This document shows, one piece after another, positions 46,934 to 59,688 of a stretch of DNA of 64,000 nucleotides. Positions within the stretch are counted from its first letter, which is position 1; the number at the start of each line of letters is the position of its first letter. Source of the DNA: Amoebophrya sp. A120. Taxonomy: Eukaryota; Sar; Dinophyceae; Syndiniales; Amoebophryaceae. The notes under the pieces are model-generated. The model worked only from the letters and a program-made list of their open reading frames with translations, made no database searches and was not told where the DNA came from. The translations under genes and the position numbers were made by a program. The stretch lies in assembly GCA_905178155.1 (NCBI GenBank), contig CAJINV010000001.1:2594089-2658088 (forward strand), given 5' to 3'.

Positions 46934-48170
46934 AAAAGTCATGAGTCGGGGTTGTGAATTTGGTGACATCTGGTGTAAGACCTATCGCAGTTTTTATCTG
47001 TTGGAGTTGCATGTGCCCCCATAATTTCTTGCAGAGTTGTTCCTGCTGCAGAAGAAAAGGTCTGATCAGAACAAAACAGTTTGCAGCACGTTTGCATATT
47101 AAGTACAACCACATAGCGCACCAGCTCAACATGATCGACGGCAAATTCACCGTACCAGACTTGAGACTTTTCCGTCGGGATACTCTTTCGGAAGGAAGAG
47201 CGATTGATACTGGGGAGTACGGGTTTTGGGCGTCAGACTGAAAGAAGATGCTCTGCCACTTCCTCGTGTCGTCGTGAGGGCGCAGCACGAAATGTCTACA
47301 AGGTGTAAGTAATAAAAATGAACCTACAATACGAGTAGCTTGACCGACACCATAGTTTGCCAGCGGCAGAGATAGAAACACGGAAGATAAGTTCATGATG
47401 ATTGTGCAGACCAAGAATTTTCATCGCGTTTTTGTTTTTCCGCAGTAGTCAAAGCTGAATCTACCACTCGAGATGTTGCAGTTGCTCGAGATAAGACCAG
47501 AAATGAAAGCAATTTGGCGTGATGAAAATACGAAATGCAGTGTCGACGAAGAATTCGTCGCCCTTCGTTGCTTTCGTCCGAGAAAGAGATCGAAAACACT
47601 TGCTTTGTCGTATCACCCACTAGCCTGCGACCGTATCTGTCATCGATCTAGTGACGGTGAGATCCTTTTTTGCGTCATCCAATACGCAGCAGGAGGTTGA
47701 CAGTCGTTCCTCGCAACCAGAAAAGTTTCATCGAAAGATATACATTTCTATGCGACTTACGATGAATCAAAAAAATAGTTCGTGTAGCTTCTACTGTGCA
47801 GTATGAAGTATCTGTGTGGTGAGTCCGTCTGTTGATGAGCCGTAGGAGTGCTGCAGCTGCGTTGGATGAAATAAAGCACTTTACTGCGAGGTTTTTCTTT
47901 CATTCGATTGGTTGCTGCCGGTGCCGGCCATAGTAAGTTACGATCTATCCTATTCCGCTACAGCAATTCATTTTATCGACCTCGTTTGGGTGGATCGCTT
48001 TCCCGGTGTCACGATCAAAAATCGAGCGGCACGTACCCCAGACACAGGGCAAAGTGCATCTGTATGTATGTATGTATTTTATCGACCTGCAACTTCTCGA
48101 TCGACATCGATCCTGATGAACCTGAACTCTACATAATTCTCTACTTAAGAATCATAAATCGAAGAACACC
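46934..48170. other. Intergenic, 1.2 kb
   Basis: Open frames occur on both strands near 46700-47620, but none has a convincing domain, start context or exon partner. A TATG microsatellite lies near 48062. No introner. Confidence 0.45.
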
Positions 48171-51100
48171 ATGCCCCCCGTCGCTTCTTCCTCCTCCTCC
48201 TCCTCCAGCACTGGGGGCGGCGGGACTGCACCGACGACCGGGGCGGCGACTTCTACTGATGCCGCCGTCGGGCAGCAGCTTCCCTTGCGACAGTTGTCGA
48301 CCCTGCAATTCAACGAGAAGCGTTTCGATAAGGTGCGCTACAGCGATCTGGACAGCATAGAACTTTTGCGATTCGCGTTATCATTCCCGGAAGCCCAAAG
48401 GAGTTCGTATTCGACCTGGAAAGGGTACTTTATTTTCTTTTTGACATGATGTCTGATCAGAGTCGTGACACAATCACAAAGGCTGGAATGAGATTAGAGG
48501 TAGACGCATTTGTTATCACCAAATTTTGCTGCATTTGGTAAAATGGAAGGAGTTGCATTTTTTTCATCTAGGGTCCTTCTTTTTGTTCGAACTACAGGTT
48601 TGACTTTAAGGGCCACCCCCATCAGTCGCACCAGTCGCACTACCGTAATGTAATAGCGCCGCGCTTGGAGTACTGGATCGGGAAAATGCGGGAAAGGGAT
48701 GCTGAGCTGGCCAGGTGGAAGCAGCGAGATCAAGAGAAGGGGGAAAACGAAACGGCGGGGAAGGAGCCAGCAGCTGTTGATGGAAAGGAACGAGTTCCAC
48801 GACCTGACGCGGGTGTCAAAGAAGGTCTTTCCGGTATAGTAGTTTTTTGTCCCAATTGCAAAGAAACGCCATACCTCAATCTAGGTACTTGATTGTTCAT
48901 AGAAAGTGACGCTTCTCAAGATTCCCTCCGGAAAAATAGGTTGAACAAAGTTGATGTTTCCGGACAAAAATTTCGCAGGCGCGAGCGAAGACCATGCCGA
49001 GGAAGCCGACCACAACTCCAACGACAATTCCGACAGTGAAGATTCATCGGAGTTTTCTTTAGACCTGGGAAACCTGAACAGCAAAGAAGGCGACGTGGAG
49101 GCCATTCCCTCCGTGTGGGAAATGCTGTGTCCCGAGTTTGACGGAGAGTTTCTTTGTCCGGCCCAACGGGAAGCGATGGAAGCGATTGTGAGGAACGAGC
49201 AAGACGTGGTGCTGCACGGGCTACTCGGGAAATCACTGGCCTACCTCTTCCCGGTCTCGCTCACCTACGGACTGTGCGTCGTGATCACGACGCGGCCGCA
49301 TGAGCACAGCGAGAAGGTGCGGCGGCTTGTCGGGATGAACATCGGGCACGGAAGTATCGGCCGGGAGCTGTACGACAGCAAGCCGATGTCGCAGAAGTTT
49401 ATCCACTGGAGCAGCAACCCCGTCGTGCAGGAGATCCACGACTCCTGCACCGTCGAGGCGCTGCAGGAGGCGAGTCAGCGCGGGTCCAGTATAGCAGGAG
49501 GAGCCCCGCCGCACGGAAAAACAACCTGCGACGAGGAACCGCCGAACACGCAGCAGAGGGCGGAAAAGGCCGCGGGTGACTTGAAGCGGCGAGTAGACGA
49601 GGCGATGGACCCGGCGCTCCGGAGAAAACGGCTGCAGAAGGAGCGAGAAGAGGAGGAGACGAGAGCGGCGGCCTTGCAACAAGAATTACTGTATAACAAC
49701 AACGCAACAAGTAGTACGACTACAGGTGGAGCTGCAACTTCTACGGAGATGAACTTCTTTTACAATGGAGCCTCATCGTTCTCCTCGTATAATACAACTT
49801 CGCGCCGGCGGTTTTCGGTGTTGTTTCTCCACCCGATTTACTTGGAGAAGGAGAAGGCTTTGAAGAAAAGCTCGACGCTGATCAAGGTGCTGCAGACCGC
49901 GATCCAAAAGAGACCCGGCACCTATTTCGTCATCGACGAAGCACACTGTCTCTCGCCCGCGAGCAAGTGCTTCCGCGCGGAGATGGATCCGGCGCGGCAC
50001 GTGAAGGAGATTTTCGGAGAGGACACGCCCGTCGTGGCGTGTGTCGGGCCCTGCCCAGACGTGAAGAAGTGCGGCTTGCTCGATATGACTTGCTCAAACG
50101 TTACAATCTCAAACGTTACAATAGAGTCTGGAATTTGTGTTGCATGATGAGCACCATGACAGACTCGCGCAGTGTTCCACCTTTTGCAATACAAATTTCG
50201 CCAGATTGTAGTGGGGTTTGGGGCTCCGGAACTTGTCATGCGCAATCCTATGAGAGTTCGCTAGATAATGCACTCTTGCATCACAGAATTCCATATTCTA
50301 TTGTAACGTTTGAGATTGTAACACCTGAACGGGTTATACTCGACCGCGTGGAGGCGGAGTTGAAGCTCCGGCCGGACACGAAACGCTTCGAAATGGTGCC
50401 GAAGCCCGAGGCGCTGCAGGAGCTTGAGATGGAGGTGTGCCAGGTGCCGGAGAATATGCATCGCGAAGAAACTATCGTACTGAAGATTTTAAATTGCAGT
50501 CATGCATGAAAGCAGGTAAAGGTAAAGCAGCATTACAAATTCCATTTTTTAACTCGAAAAAAGTTGTGAAGATGCAATTCATACTAACTTGTTACGGTAC
50601 TATTGCGATGCATAGAGAAGGAGACCAAGCAGTTGTACGACAACTACGTCGCTGGCCAGGTCGTGACGCGGGTGAAGCAACTTCTCCATGCGAATCGGTG
50701 CGTCGTCATTTGCGAAGACAAGCCGCAGCTGCAGCACTTGAAATCCGTGTTTCTCTCCTCCGAAGCGGGGTTCGAGGACGATAGGCGAGCCTTGGTGGTG
50801 GAGGATTTGACGAAACGCTTGTCGCCGCAAAACCGCGTCCCCCCAACGCAGATCATCCGGGACGCCACGCCCAAAATTCCGTTCGACCAAAAAAAGGTTC
50901 TGAAGAAGCCGACGCTGGCGTACCTGCACACAAATATGAAGGTCGCGGAGCGCCAGCTGATGCAGAAGCGGTGGAGCATGGATGCGAACTGCAAGGTGTT
51001 GATCCTCACGGCCAACGTGGGCAAGGGGTCGGCGGCGCGACTCCCCTCGGTGGGCCCGGTCTCTTTAGTCATTCACTACAGTGCGGCCGCTGTGCGGAAC

Positions 51101-53779
51101 CTGAGCCGGCTCGCGGAGGATGTCGCTGTGCTGCTGCACGCCGACCCGCGGGAACAGGAAGTGAAAGAGGATGATGACGAGGTGGTGAAAGTAAACGACC
51201 ATAAAAATAAAGCAGATGCTGAGGCAATAAATATCAGACCAGGAGTACAACATCAGCAGCAGCGCGAGGCCGTTTTGTACTGGGACGGGAAGGAAAGGCT
51301 GCCACAGGGTGGCGGGAAAGAGGCTGCTGCGCACCAAAGCGCCAATAACTTGTCGCACCTCGCCCGACTGAAGAGGAGCATTGTGGACAATGATAAAACG
51401 CAAACGGAGACGGCCACGGAGTGCTGCAAAGAGCTGCGCAGTTACCTGCAAGCGGGGGTGAAAGCGAACATCAAGGGAAACAACAACGCAGCGGACGCCG
51501 CGAAGGCGTTCTTTCTCGCCAAGTTCAGCTTGCACAAGCAAGCGGGGATTTCGGTTTCCTCGATAGACAGATGGAACTCCGGTGCTGGCAGCGCAACCAG
51601 TGCAGCCAGTAGTTCGAACAAAGCGGCGGGCAATATATTGAAGCAGGCACAGCAAGTTACTGGACCAACAACTACAGCCGCCAGTTCTTCGAAGCGGAAG
51701 ATGGACCCCACGCAAGCCGTCCAACAAGGGGACCACGGTGCGAGTGACAATGTGAATATTAGAGCAAAAACTGCACAGGAGGAGGAAGATGCTGCGGTAG
51801 AGCGGCAATTGTTGAAGCAAACGCAACTGGCGCAGAAAGCCGCCGCGGCGGTTAAAACTCGGAACAAGCGGGGATCGAACCCGTTGGTGTCTGGCGGCGC
51901 AGGCGGAGCGTCGTCTTCGTCGACCCAGCGACCAGGTGGTATGTTTGCGAATTTTGCTACTTTCAACAAAAAGGAGAACAAAAATGGTACAAAGCCCGTA
52001 CTGCCATCTGGGAAGGTGCTGGCGACTGCTAGCACTGCAGCTTCCGCCGCTGGCGCACCAGTAGTAGCACCTGGGATAAAAGAACCTGAGAACAACCAAA
52101 CGGCGTTCTCGGGCGCGGAAATACAGAGTAAAAAGAAGGAAACCACGGAAGTAGATCTTTCCTCTCTGAGCCACCAAGATTTTCTTCAGAAACTCCTGAG
52201 CGAGAAAGCCTCCACGACTCGGGCGCCTCCTGGGAAAGGTCCACCCGCCGAGATGAGAGTAGGAGACGTCGCGAGCAGTTCAAGTTCCCTTGCTTCGACG
52301 TTCTTTCTGCAACCAAGTACTACTGTTGCAACGTCGCTGCCAAAGAACAAGAACATCAGTAGGAAAAACAGCAAGGACGCAGCACAGCAGCCGCTTTCGC
52401 GCGCGAATTCCACTATCACGTCGTTGAGTCGTCAGGAGCAGAAGGAGCTGGCGAAGGAGTATCAGCAGGACCTGCCAGCGAAGGTCAGGAAGGTGGATAG
52501 GTACATGGGTGAGAAGATGGCGTCCTTTGCGGCGCTCGAGGTGGCCGATCTAGGTCGGAATAAAGACCAAGTAGAACAAGCGCGGACCACGTCGAAGCGA
52601 CCCGCTGCTCCCTCCAAGGAAGCACCATCTACTTCGACGGGTGAGCAGCAGTCACAGCAACCGTCGGCGAAACGACAGAAGAAAGCGGTCCTGTCGCGCC
52701 AGCACACCGACATTCTTCCGGACAACACACAGAAAGTAGCTACAACGTCGGGGGCCGATACAACACATAATGCTTTTACGGGAAAAAACTACCAGCAGAA
52801 GTCTTTGAAAGAGCGAAAGGCGAGCGATGACATTATGGTGCTCGACTCGTCGGACGACGAAAGCCAAAATAAGGAGGGCCCGAAACAACCTGGCCAAGTT
52901 GTTCCAAATAACATCACCACGACAGGAAATAAATCTGCTTCTACTTTGAAGCAGCAAGGAGCCGGAGGAGCTACGTCCTCTTCCTCTTCCTCGCTGATCG
53001 GCGGGAAGCAAGCTGCGCAAGTCCAGGAGTCCCAACCAAGACCAGCACAGCAAAGTAGTTCTACGTCGAACGGAGCCCCGTCCGTAGCTGCACCCTCAGC
53101 TGCCCGACCTGCTTTAGCATCGGTAGGTGCTCAAGCATCGATCCTTGACCGCCTGAAAGCAGCGCAAAACCCGAAGGGAGGGGGTGCGGGGGTCTCAAGT
53201 GGGAATACTACAGTCGTGGGCGGGAGGCCGGCAGGTGGGGCAACGTCAAAGCAGCCTCCTGGTTTTACCTTTTCCACCACTGGGGGAAGCACAAGTGCAA
53301 TCGGCACAGCAACTCTACAGCCGGCCGCTACGGCTAAAAGCAGCGTGATCAGCGATGTCCCCGTGTCAAGCCGCGTCGTCCGCCCGAATGATGCTGCTCC
53401 TGCAGCTGCACAACGACAACCCCCAGCAGCGAGCAAACCGGCCGGAAATAAGATCAAAGCTGCGGGAGAAGTTCTCCCGAAAGCTACCAAGAAGAAGCAG
53501 GAGTCGATGAAGAAGCAACCTCCGCGGCCGCCCGCGTCCCCACAGCGACGAAGGTCTTTGATCGAAAGCGGAAACAACGACGCGCGGCCAAGTCTGCTCC
53601 AAGCGAACAAGCCAAAGGAGGATTTTTTTCAAGGAATTATCGGAACAGCAGGGAATAGTGCTGCTGCTGCAACCGCTCGAGCAATCAATGGCGCTTTTAA
53701 CAAAGATTTCTCGAACAATTTGTCTGGCGCCGCAAAACAGCAGCTTGCTACTTCCATGCGCCCAGCACCAACATCGTAG
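48171..53779 (+). CDS. Divergent RecQ-like SF2 helicase with long disordered tail, 1,624 aa
   Basis: Exons 48171-48424, 48598-48824, 48979-50083, 50344-50472 and 50620-53779 sum to 4,875 nt. The RecQ pattern is visible: CPAQREAMEAIVRNEQDVVL (motif 0/I region), a Walker A reduced to GLLGKSLAY (about residue 240; usual form GGGKSLCY), DEAHCLSPASKCFR (motif II, about 480), AYLHTNMKVAERQLMQKRW (motif IV, about 672), ILTANVGKG (motif V), and VIHYSAAAVRNLSRLAEDV where motif VI normally reads QExGRAGRDG. The missing Gly and the loss of the motif VI arginines suggest weak or absent ATP-driven unwinding (inference). A Ser/Ala/Gln-rich insertion separates motifs Ia and II. The last 850 residues are low-complexity with basic patches. 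Introns 1 and 2 are GT-AG; two are introners. Confidence 0.82.
50084..50338. mobile_element. Introner, family E
   Basis: 255 bp; arms contain two copies of CTCAAACGTTACAAT; TSD CTCGA exact. Excision gives CGLLDRVEAEL. Confidence 0.92.
50473..50614. mobile_element. Introner, probably family D
   Basis: 142 bp; starts TATCGTACT, ends GCGATGCATA; inverted repeat imperfect and TSD weak (GAAAC/GAGAA). Removing it plus five bases restores the frame (HREETETKQLYD). Confidence 0.72.
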
Positions 53780-54340
53780 AAAACCATTAAAAACTTCATT
53801 CTGGTTTTTTCTGCAGAACTAGCAACACACAGACAATTTTCCAATACACAGGCCCCAGATTTTCAGTTTTATCGAACATCATGTTGAAGTTTGTTGCATC
53901 GAGCAAGTTTCGTTCACTATCGCCACGGCATCGTCGAAGGATTTTTCTGTTGCTTGTGTGTGAAACGCAAACGCCAACCTTTCACTCGTGGAAATGATTG
54001 CATCATGATCTTGAGGCGAGCATCGGCAGGTAAAAAGAACTGAGTTGCTCGAGAGGGGAGCAGCTACTGCGCAAACGGGCACGTGTGATCGGAGAAGAGA
54101 AAAATGGCACGGATAATATCGTGCAGTGTGTCAGAGAGAAATGATAGTCGTCAGCTAAGTAGGAGCTGTTGGTGAAGCCAATAGGCCTGCCAAGTCGGTG
54201 AGTAGCGATTCACATTTTTTGTGGAATAAGAAGCGCCCTATACTGGGGGCCGGAGACGGCGTAAGGTAAACACGAAGCCGGCGTAGTTCGTGGTAAATTA
54301 ATAATTTGAGAACAAAGTAAAAGCTGGAGAATTTTCAAAA
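53780..54340. other. Intergenic stretch
   Basis: About 560 bases with nothing recognisable, presumably UTRs. Confidence 0.5.
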
Positions 54341-57300
54341 ATGATGGTCACACCTTCCAAGAAGTCCGCGACTCTACTACCCGCTTGCTTTTCGAAAAGC
54401 ATCGGTGTCGCGCTGGTCCTTTCCGTTCTTTCAGCTCTTGCGCGGCCCCACACGACCACGACGGATCACAATTTTGCGGACCATGATGGCAACAAGCGGG
54501 GATACGAGATCGATCAGGGTCGTCAAGAACACGCACGTCCTACCAGCCCTCCGTCTAGGCGGTTGCGCCGGCATGCGGATGTTGTTGATGTCAATGCGAA
54601 TGGTGTAGAGCAGTTTGTAGCTGCTGAACCTGGCGTCCTAGACGAGCGCAGTTTCGCGCCGGGAGAAGAAATTACAACACCATCATCTTCGCAGCGCCGT
54701 CATTCCCACAGGAATAAAGGCGCGACGAGGGTAAAGCGCAAGAACCGGCCAACAGCTTATGATCAGGCGGAATACATTGGTGATTCAACATCTTCATCTC
54801 GTGGCCATGACTTTTACGAGGACGCGGAGTACGCACCGCAAGCAGTGCGTAGAAGCGAAGTTTTCTTCACGGAAGAACCGCAAAAAGACGCAGAGGCACA
54901 GGACGAGGGGTTCGAGGAAAGTTTTGAAGATCAGGCTGATAGAACGACAACAACTCGGAGGACATCGAGATATGAAGATGAAGACGATACTAGTCCACGA
55001 CCAGCTGCCCTCCATGACGAGCAAGGCCTCGCTTTTCACCAGACATTGCAACAGGCCCTGCAGGAACACGAGGAAGGCGGAGAGAATTTCTATCCAGCGG
55101 AACAAGAGCCGGCGGTTTTTCCACATCGGGATAGAAACAGTAGAAGACCTCCAACAAGCACAGCGCAAAAAGGAGCCTTCCAGGCACAACAACTACACGA
55201 GGAGACCACTTCGGATCAGGTTCAGCAGCACAGGAGCACAAGCTCTTTCACGTCCTTCCTCGAACACTGGCACTTGCTCTCTGCTGACAATGCCACGGAT
55301 AGTAGTGCAACTTCCTCCACTTCGACGACTTCCACCACCACGAAAAGACCGACGTACTGCATCCTATATTCGGACGAAACCTTCCTCTGTCCGAACGACG
55401 AGGAGCGCGTCACCGTGGAGAAGCATATCCAGCGGCGCCAGGACTTCTACTGCTACTCCTTGGTCGTTTTCCTCCTCATTGCGTTCGGGCTGCAGGGCTT
55501 CGTCGACGAGTCGCACAAAACCGCAGCGGACTACGGCGGGGTGCAGGCCATGCTGCAGGCGGCGTCGATGAAACAGTTCACCGTGGTGCTGGGAGGGACC
55601 GTGGTCGTCGCGTTGTTGATCGCGGTCGACCTGGTGAACCAGCTCGGGGGTGCGTTTTTCGGAGAGATGCCCCCGGAAAGACTCGACCTCGAAAAGTACA
55701 GCATCGGGGACGTGCGGGAGGGGGTGATCTTCTCCGAAGCGACTTTGATCGTCATGCAGGTGCAGCTGATGTTTATGGTGACCATGCCGTTCTACCTGCT
55801 CTTCGTCGCGCTGTTGGGAACTCAGATGGGGAACACCATCACGAAGTGGAAGTCGTGGGAATTTTCCGGGTTCAGCGAAAAGGTGCTGATGTGCGCATTG
55901 GAAAACGAGGAAAAGATCAAGGACGACGACGAGGAGGGGTATCCACAAAAAAACGCGACCCATGATTCCCATTCAATCTATCTTGCAAAACATGTAGTTT
56001 CAAGGGGTCCTGTGTTTTTCATGCAAAAAATGGATGGGGATTGGTGTTTCAATTTCCAGTGGATAAGGGGCAGAACAAAAAGCGGCAAGAGTACGAGAAG
56101 AAAATCCCCCACGACATGTGCGCGTATTTGGCGACCCGTCGGTCTTACATTTCTCCGCACCAGATCTACGAGAACCGGAAGTACATTCCCCGGATCCTCC
56201 GGCACCCGGACACCCAGTTTCTGCTCTACATGTACTTGCGTCCGGAGCTGGTTGACTGCGCCATCCAGGTGGTGTGTTGGCCGGCTCGCGGGCAGCTGAT
56301 CCTGGCCGGCTTGGTGCTCGGGTTTTTCCTGGTCGCGCACCAACTTGGTGGGAAAGCGCTGCACGAGATGAACCTCGGCGGGACGGACTGGTGTTTGTTT
56401 TGTCCGGTGGTAGCCGCAATCTTGAAGTTTCTCGCCGTGCTGCTGCGCTTGCTGGTGAAGGAGGTATAGATCAGAAGTGAGTCTTTCAAAACTTCTGACA
56501 AGGCTCGATAAAGTTTTCCATTTCTTTTTTGCACGTCAGAGAACTCCACTAGCTATGACGACCCGTAGAAGTCACCAACTTGCGTGAACAAGATGTTCAT
56601 CTGGAGAAATCTTCATGAAAAAAAAACCACAGATCGTCGAGAACATGTCTCTCGACTTAGAGTACTTCAAATGGCTGAAGGACAAAACGCACGGGAAACT
56701 AGAAGCGGCCATCGAGGCCGACAAGGATATGGAAGTGCACCAGCGGCGGTCGAGCGTCCATGTGAAAACCGAGGTCGCGTTTTCCAATCTGCCGGTGGAG
56801 TTGATTCCCAAATGGAAATACGCGCGCAAGCGCGTCGCGAAATCGAAAGGATGGCTAACCTACGTTTGGTACGGAACTTTCGACCCAACGCGCCAGGAAA
56901 TGCTCTGGCCGAGATGGCGGAATGGTATGTAATTTTTTTCGCACAAAAAAGCGGAGTTGTAAAATTTAGTACAAGAAAAATGCAATGATTGAGAATGCCG
57001 TGGTGTTTCGGAATCGAATATACATAATAACAATGCTTTCCGCATTGAAAACTCAACGATTTTTTTGAAGTATCTCATACCATCGCGTTTCGTTTCGAAA
57101 CACGATGGCAATCTGGCCGCGAAGGGTCCAACTTTCGTAGCCCCCACGCGCAGTCGCAAAAAATAGCAAATCGTGTAGTGTTTTTTTCTCATTACCGTCG
57201 CGAAATCAAATTTTTACGGCGAAAAAAAATCGAAAACAGGTCCTTCGGCTGTGCGTGTCGCCATGCAGGAAATATTTTTCTTTGCAACTTTGAATTGCGG

Positions 57301-59688
57301 GTTGGTGGCGGCGCTGCTTTTGACGTGGACCAAATTTGACACCATTCTGTCGCAGTGGAACATGTTTCTGTATTGATAATTTATTTTTCTTTCATCCTTG
57401 TTGTCAGCACTCTGTCAAGTCATGCATTCTGTCTCGGCAAGAGTTCTTCTTGTAACAAAAAAATGAACCCACGACAGATCATCTTCTTTTTACCAAAAAC
57501 AAAAAATCTATACCTAAAAAAGGTATTTTTTCCTGACCCTTGGCATCACTCTGCACATTATTCTGTACGACATCGCGCCGTTCATAACGCTTTGGACCCT
57601 CGCCGCCCGCACGGACACGATGACGGACGACAGCAATTTGCAGAAGGAGGTCCGGGAAATGAGCGCGTACTTCGGCGACGCTATCCTGAGTAAAAACGTA
57701 CCCACACCAGAGTCAGGATGAGGATTTTGCAACACAAACCTAGGAGTTTTGTGAGTCACGCATGACAAGTTGCGCTCTGCAGTGTAGTGCAGGTTAGCAA
57801 GTGCAGCCGCATCACAGACTCCTCTGCTCATCCTGTTCACAGCATCACAAATTCCAAAACACGATTGGAAATGGCTCTCATGGGGATGCGCATTACAAGT
57901 CTTCCCGTCTTTGCAAATCTGCATTACAACTCTGGCGTGGGTACGTTTTTATTCAGGATAGACGCGGCGCTGCAGGAGTTCTGCGGCGCGCTGTATTTGC
58001 ACGTTATGCATTGCAAATATGTCTGGGTCTGGAAGGATCCAAAGTTGTGATGCGTGTTTCGGATCCTACAAAGATCTGTGATGCAGAACGTGCAAAAGGT
58101 TCCCACATATGGCCATGCTGAGAGGGCATCTCTCATGCAGAATACGCATCACCAAGGAGCTGTGGAACCTGTGATGCTAGGCCCTGCATTCCAGACGTGG
58201 CGGAGCTTGAAAAAACTGCATGACAAATTTCGGAATCTCCCAGACCCAGACATTTTTGCATTTGATACACGTGTTGTACAAGGAACTGCATTTGAACAGC
58301 CAAGCCACCCTCCAGGACCTTCGCGTGCAGTACTACGCCGCGTTTTCCGAGTATGGATGTGTCAGAATCGAAATTAACAAAATCGAAAAATTTGTGATGC
58401 ACAAAATCGATGTCAGTTGGAGCCTCATTTTCCAAGTGGCGCATGACAAATTTCGGGAGCACCAAATTCCAGCCTGTCATGCTGTTTGGGCAAAGAAGAC
58501 AGCTCCTGTCTTGCCACCCTGGCAGCACATTGCATACCCCTAAACAGGCCTGCAATCGGTCTCATTTGCCTGCTCCCCAATACAGGTCTTCAGTGCCCTA
58601 CATTTTATGCATCACAAATTTTTCGACTTTGTCGATTTCGATCCTGACACATCCATACCGAGGCGGAGCGCAGTGTGATCGCGGACGAGTACGAGCAGGC
58701 GTGCGAGGACCCGGCTGCGGGGTTGACGGAGACGGAAACGAACAAGTTGCTGAAGAAGCTCGGGTTTGACAATCCGGGGGCCGACCTGTCCAAGTGGGTG
58801 AAGATGCTCCAGATTCACGCCCCGGACCGGTTGCAGGAGGCGGAGTTCGAGGCCCTGGTCGCGGTTTTTTTCAAGACCTGCTACGAAAAGATGCCACGCG
58901 ACGTGATCGACACGGCGTTGATGCACCTAGCGGACGCGGGCGAAATCGGCGAGCTGGCGACGCACGTTTCGGTGCAGAAAATGGTGACGATCTACGAGTC
59001 GGTCGGAATCTCGACCGTGGACGCGAAGCGGCACGCCAAGGACCTGCTGTATCGCGCCCACATCTTCGCGAACGAGGGCGCCTCGCTGGAGACGGAGGCG
59101 GTCGGCGATCTCGGAGATTTGGATTGGTCACTACGGGGCTTCTTCCGGCTCCCCGGGTCCATGCCAGCAGCCGCGAGCAGTGGGAAAAAAGCGGTGGACG
59201 CGGCGAAAAAGAAAGCCGCGGCGGCCGGAGAGACGGTCTCCCTGAACTCGCTGGTCAAGGGAATATGAACTTCAAATATGTCTGGGTCTGGAGAATACAA
59301 ACTTGTGATGCGCATTTCAGAGCACAGAAAAATCTCTCATGCATAGGCAGCAAAAGTTCTCACTTTCTGTCACCAAAATGGGGGATTTTTCATGCGGATT
59401 CGGCATTGCAAACGCTTCTCCAAACCTGTGTTGCTAGAGCTTCCATGCCAGACCTTCTGTGTCATGCAAAAACAGCTTGACTCTTCCAGATCCAGACATT
59501 TTTGCATTTGATAGAGTAGCAGCAAAGACAAAAACGAGGAGGATGACGACGGCAAGCGGCCTCTGACCGAGAAGGAGATTCAAGCGGCCATTGACGCGGA
59601 CGTCTGCGCGACTCACAAACCCGGGGCTGTGCTGATCCACATCTTCGCAGGCTTTTTGTTGCACGAGCAAAACCGGCGGGGGGAGTGA
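54341..59688 (+). CDS. Multi-pass membrane protein with EF-hand-like tail, paralog 1, 1,148 aa
   Basis: Exons 54341-55939, 56071-56463, 56633-56924, 57240-57354, 57523-57681, 57966-58004, 58273-58351, 58663-59263 and 59519-59688 sum to 3,447 nt. A signal-like start (SIGVALVLSVLSALA) and about 300 charged, Glu/Thr-rich residues precede membrane segments FYCYSLVVFLLIAFGLQGFV, FTVVLGGTVVVALLIAVDLV and LMFMVTMPFYLLFVALLG. The signatures DLEKYSIGDVREG and YVWYGTFDPTRQEMLWPRWR recur in the neighbour at 60389. More membrane segments follow (IFFFATLNCGLVAALLL, FFLTLGITLHIILYDIA), then a soluble part with an EF-hand-like stretch (TETETNKLLKKLGFDN). Five introners and three GT-AG introns. Possibly a channel or receptor, by architecture only. 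Confidence 0.78.
55940..56065. mobile_element. Introner, family J (shortest, single copy)
   Basis: 126 bp; TATCCAC at the 5' end and GTGGATA at the 3' end, otherwise a diverged inverted repeat. TSD AGGGG exact. Confidence 0.8.
57682..57960. mobile_element. Introner, family B
   Basis: 279 bp; TSD GACGC exact; same orientation as 10142 and 19983. Confidence 0.92.
58005..58267. mobile_element. Introner, family A
   Basis: 263 bp; TSD CACGT exact. It follows a 39-base exon after the family B introner. Confidence 0.93.
58352..58657. mobile_element. Introner, family H (single copy here)
   Basis: 306 bp; 23-base arms starting TATGGATGTGTCAG, one mismatch. TSD CCGAG exact. Confidence 0.92.
59264..59513. 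mobile_element. Introner, family A, mutated ends
   Basis: 250 bp; 5' terminus TATGAACTTCAAATATG, 3' arm lacking part of the core; TSD weak (GGGAA/GAGTA). Interior like 14959 and 29188. Frame restored (LVKGSSKDKNEE). Confidence 0.85.

Noticed and set aside
46695-47620. Minus-strand frames of 75-239 aa
   Set aside because: They overlap the last exon of the Lifeguard-like gene or have no domain and no exon partner.
2707-59513. CRISPR-like or satellite array
   Set aside because: The repeats are inverted pairs inside separate coding sequences with individual TSDs, not regularly spaced direct repeats with unique spacers.
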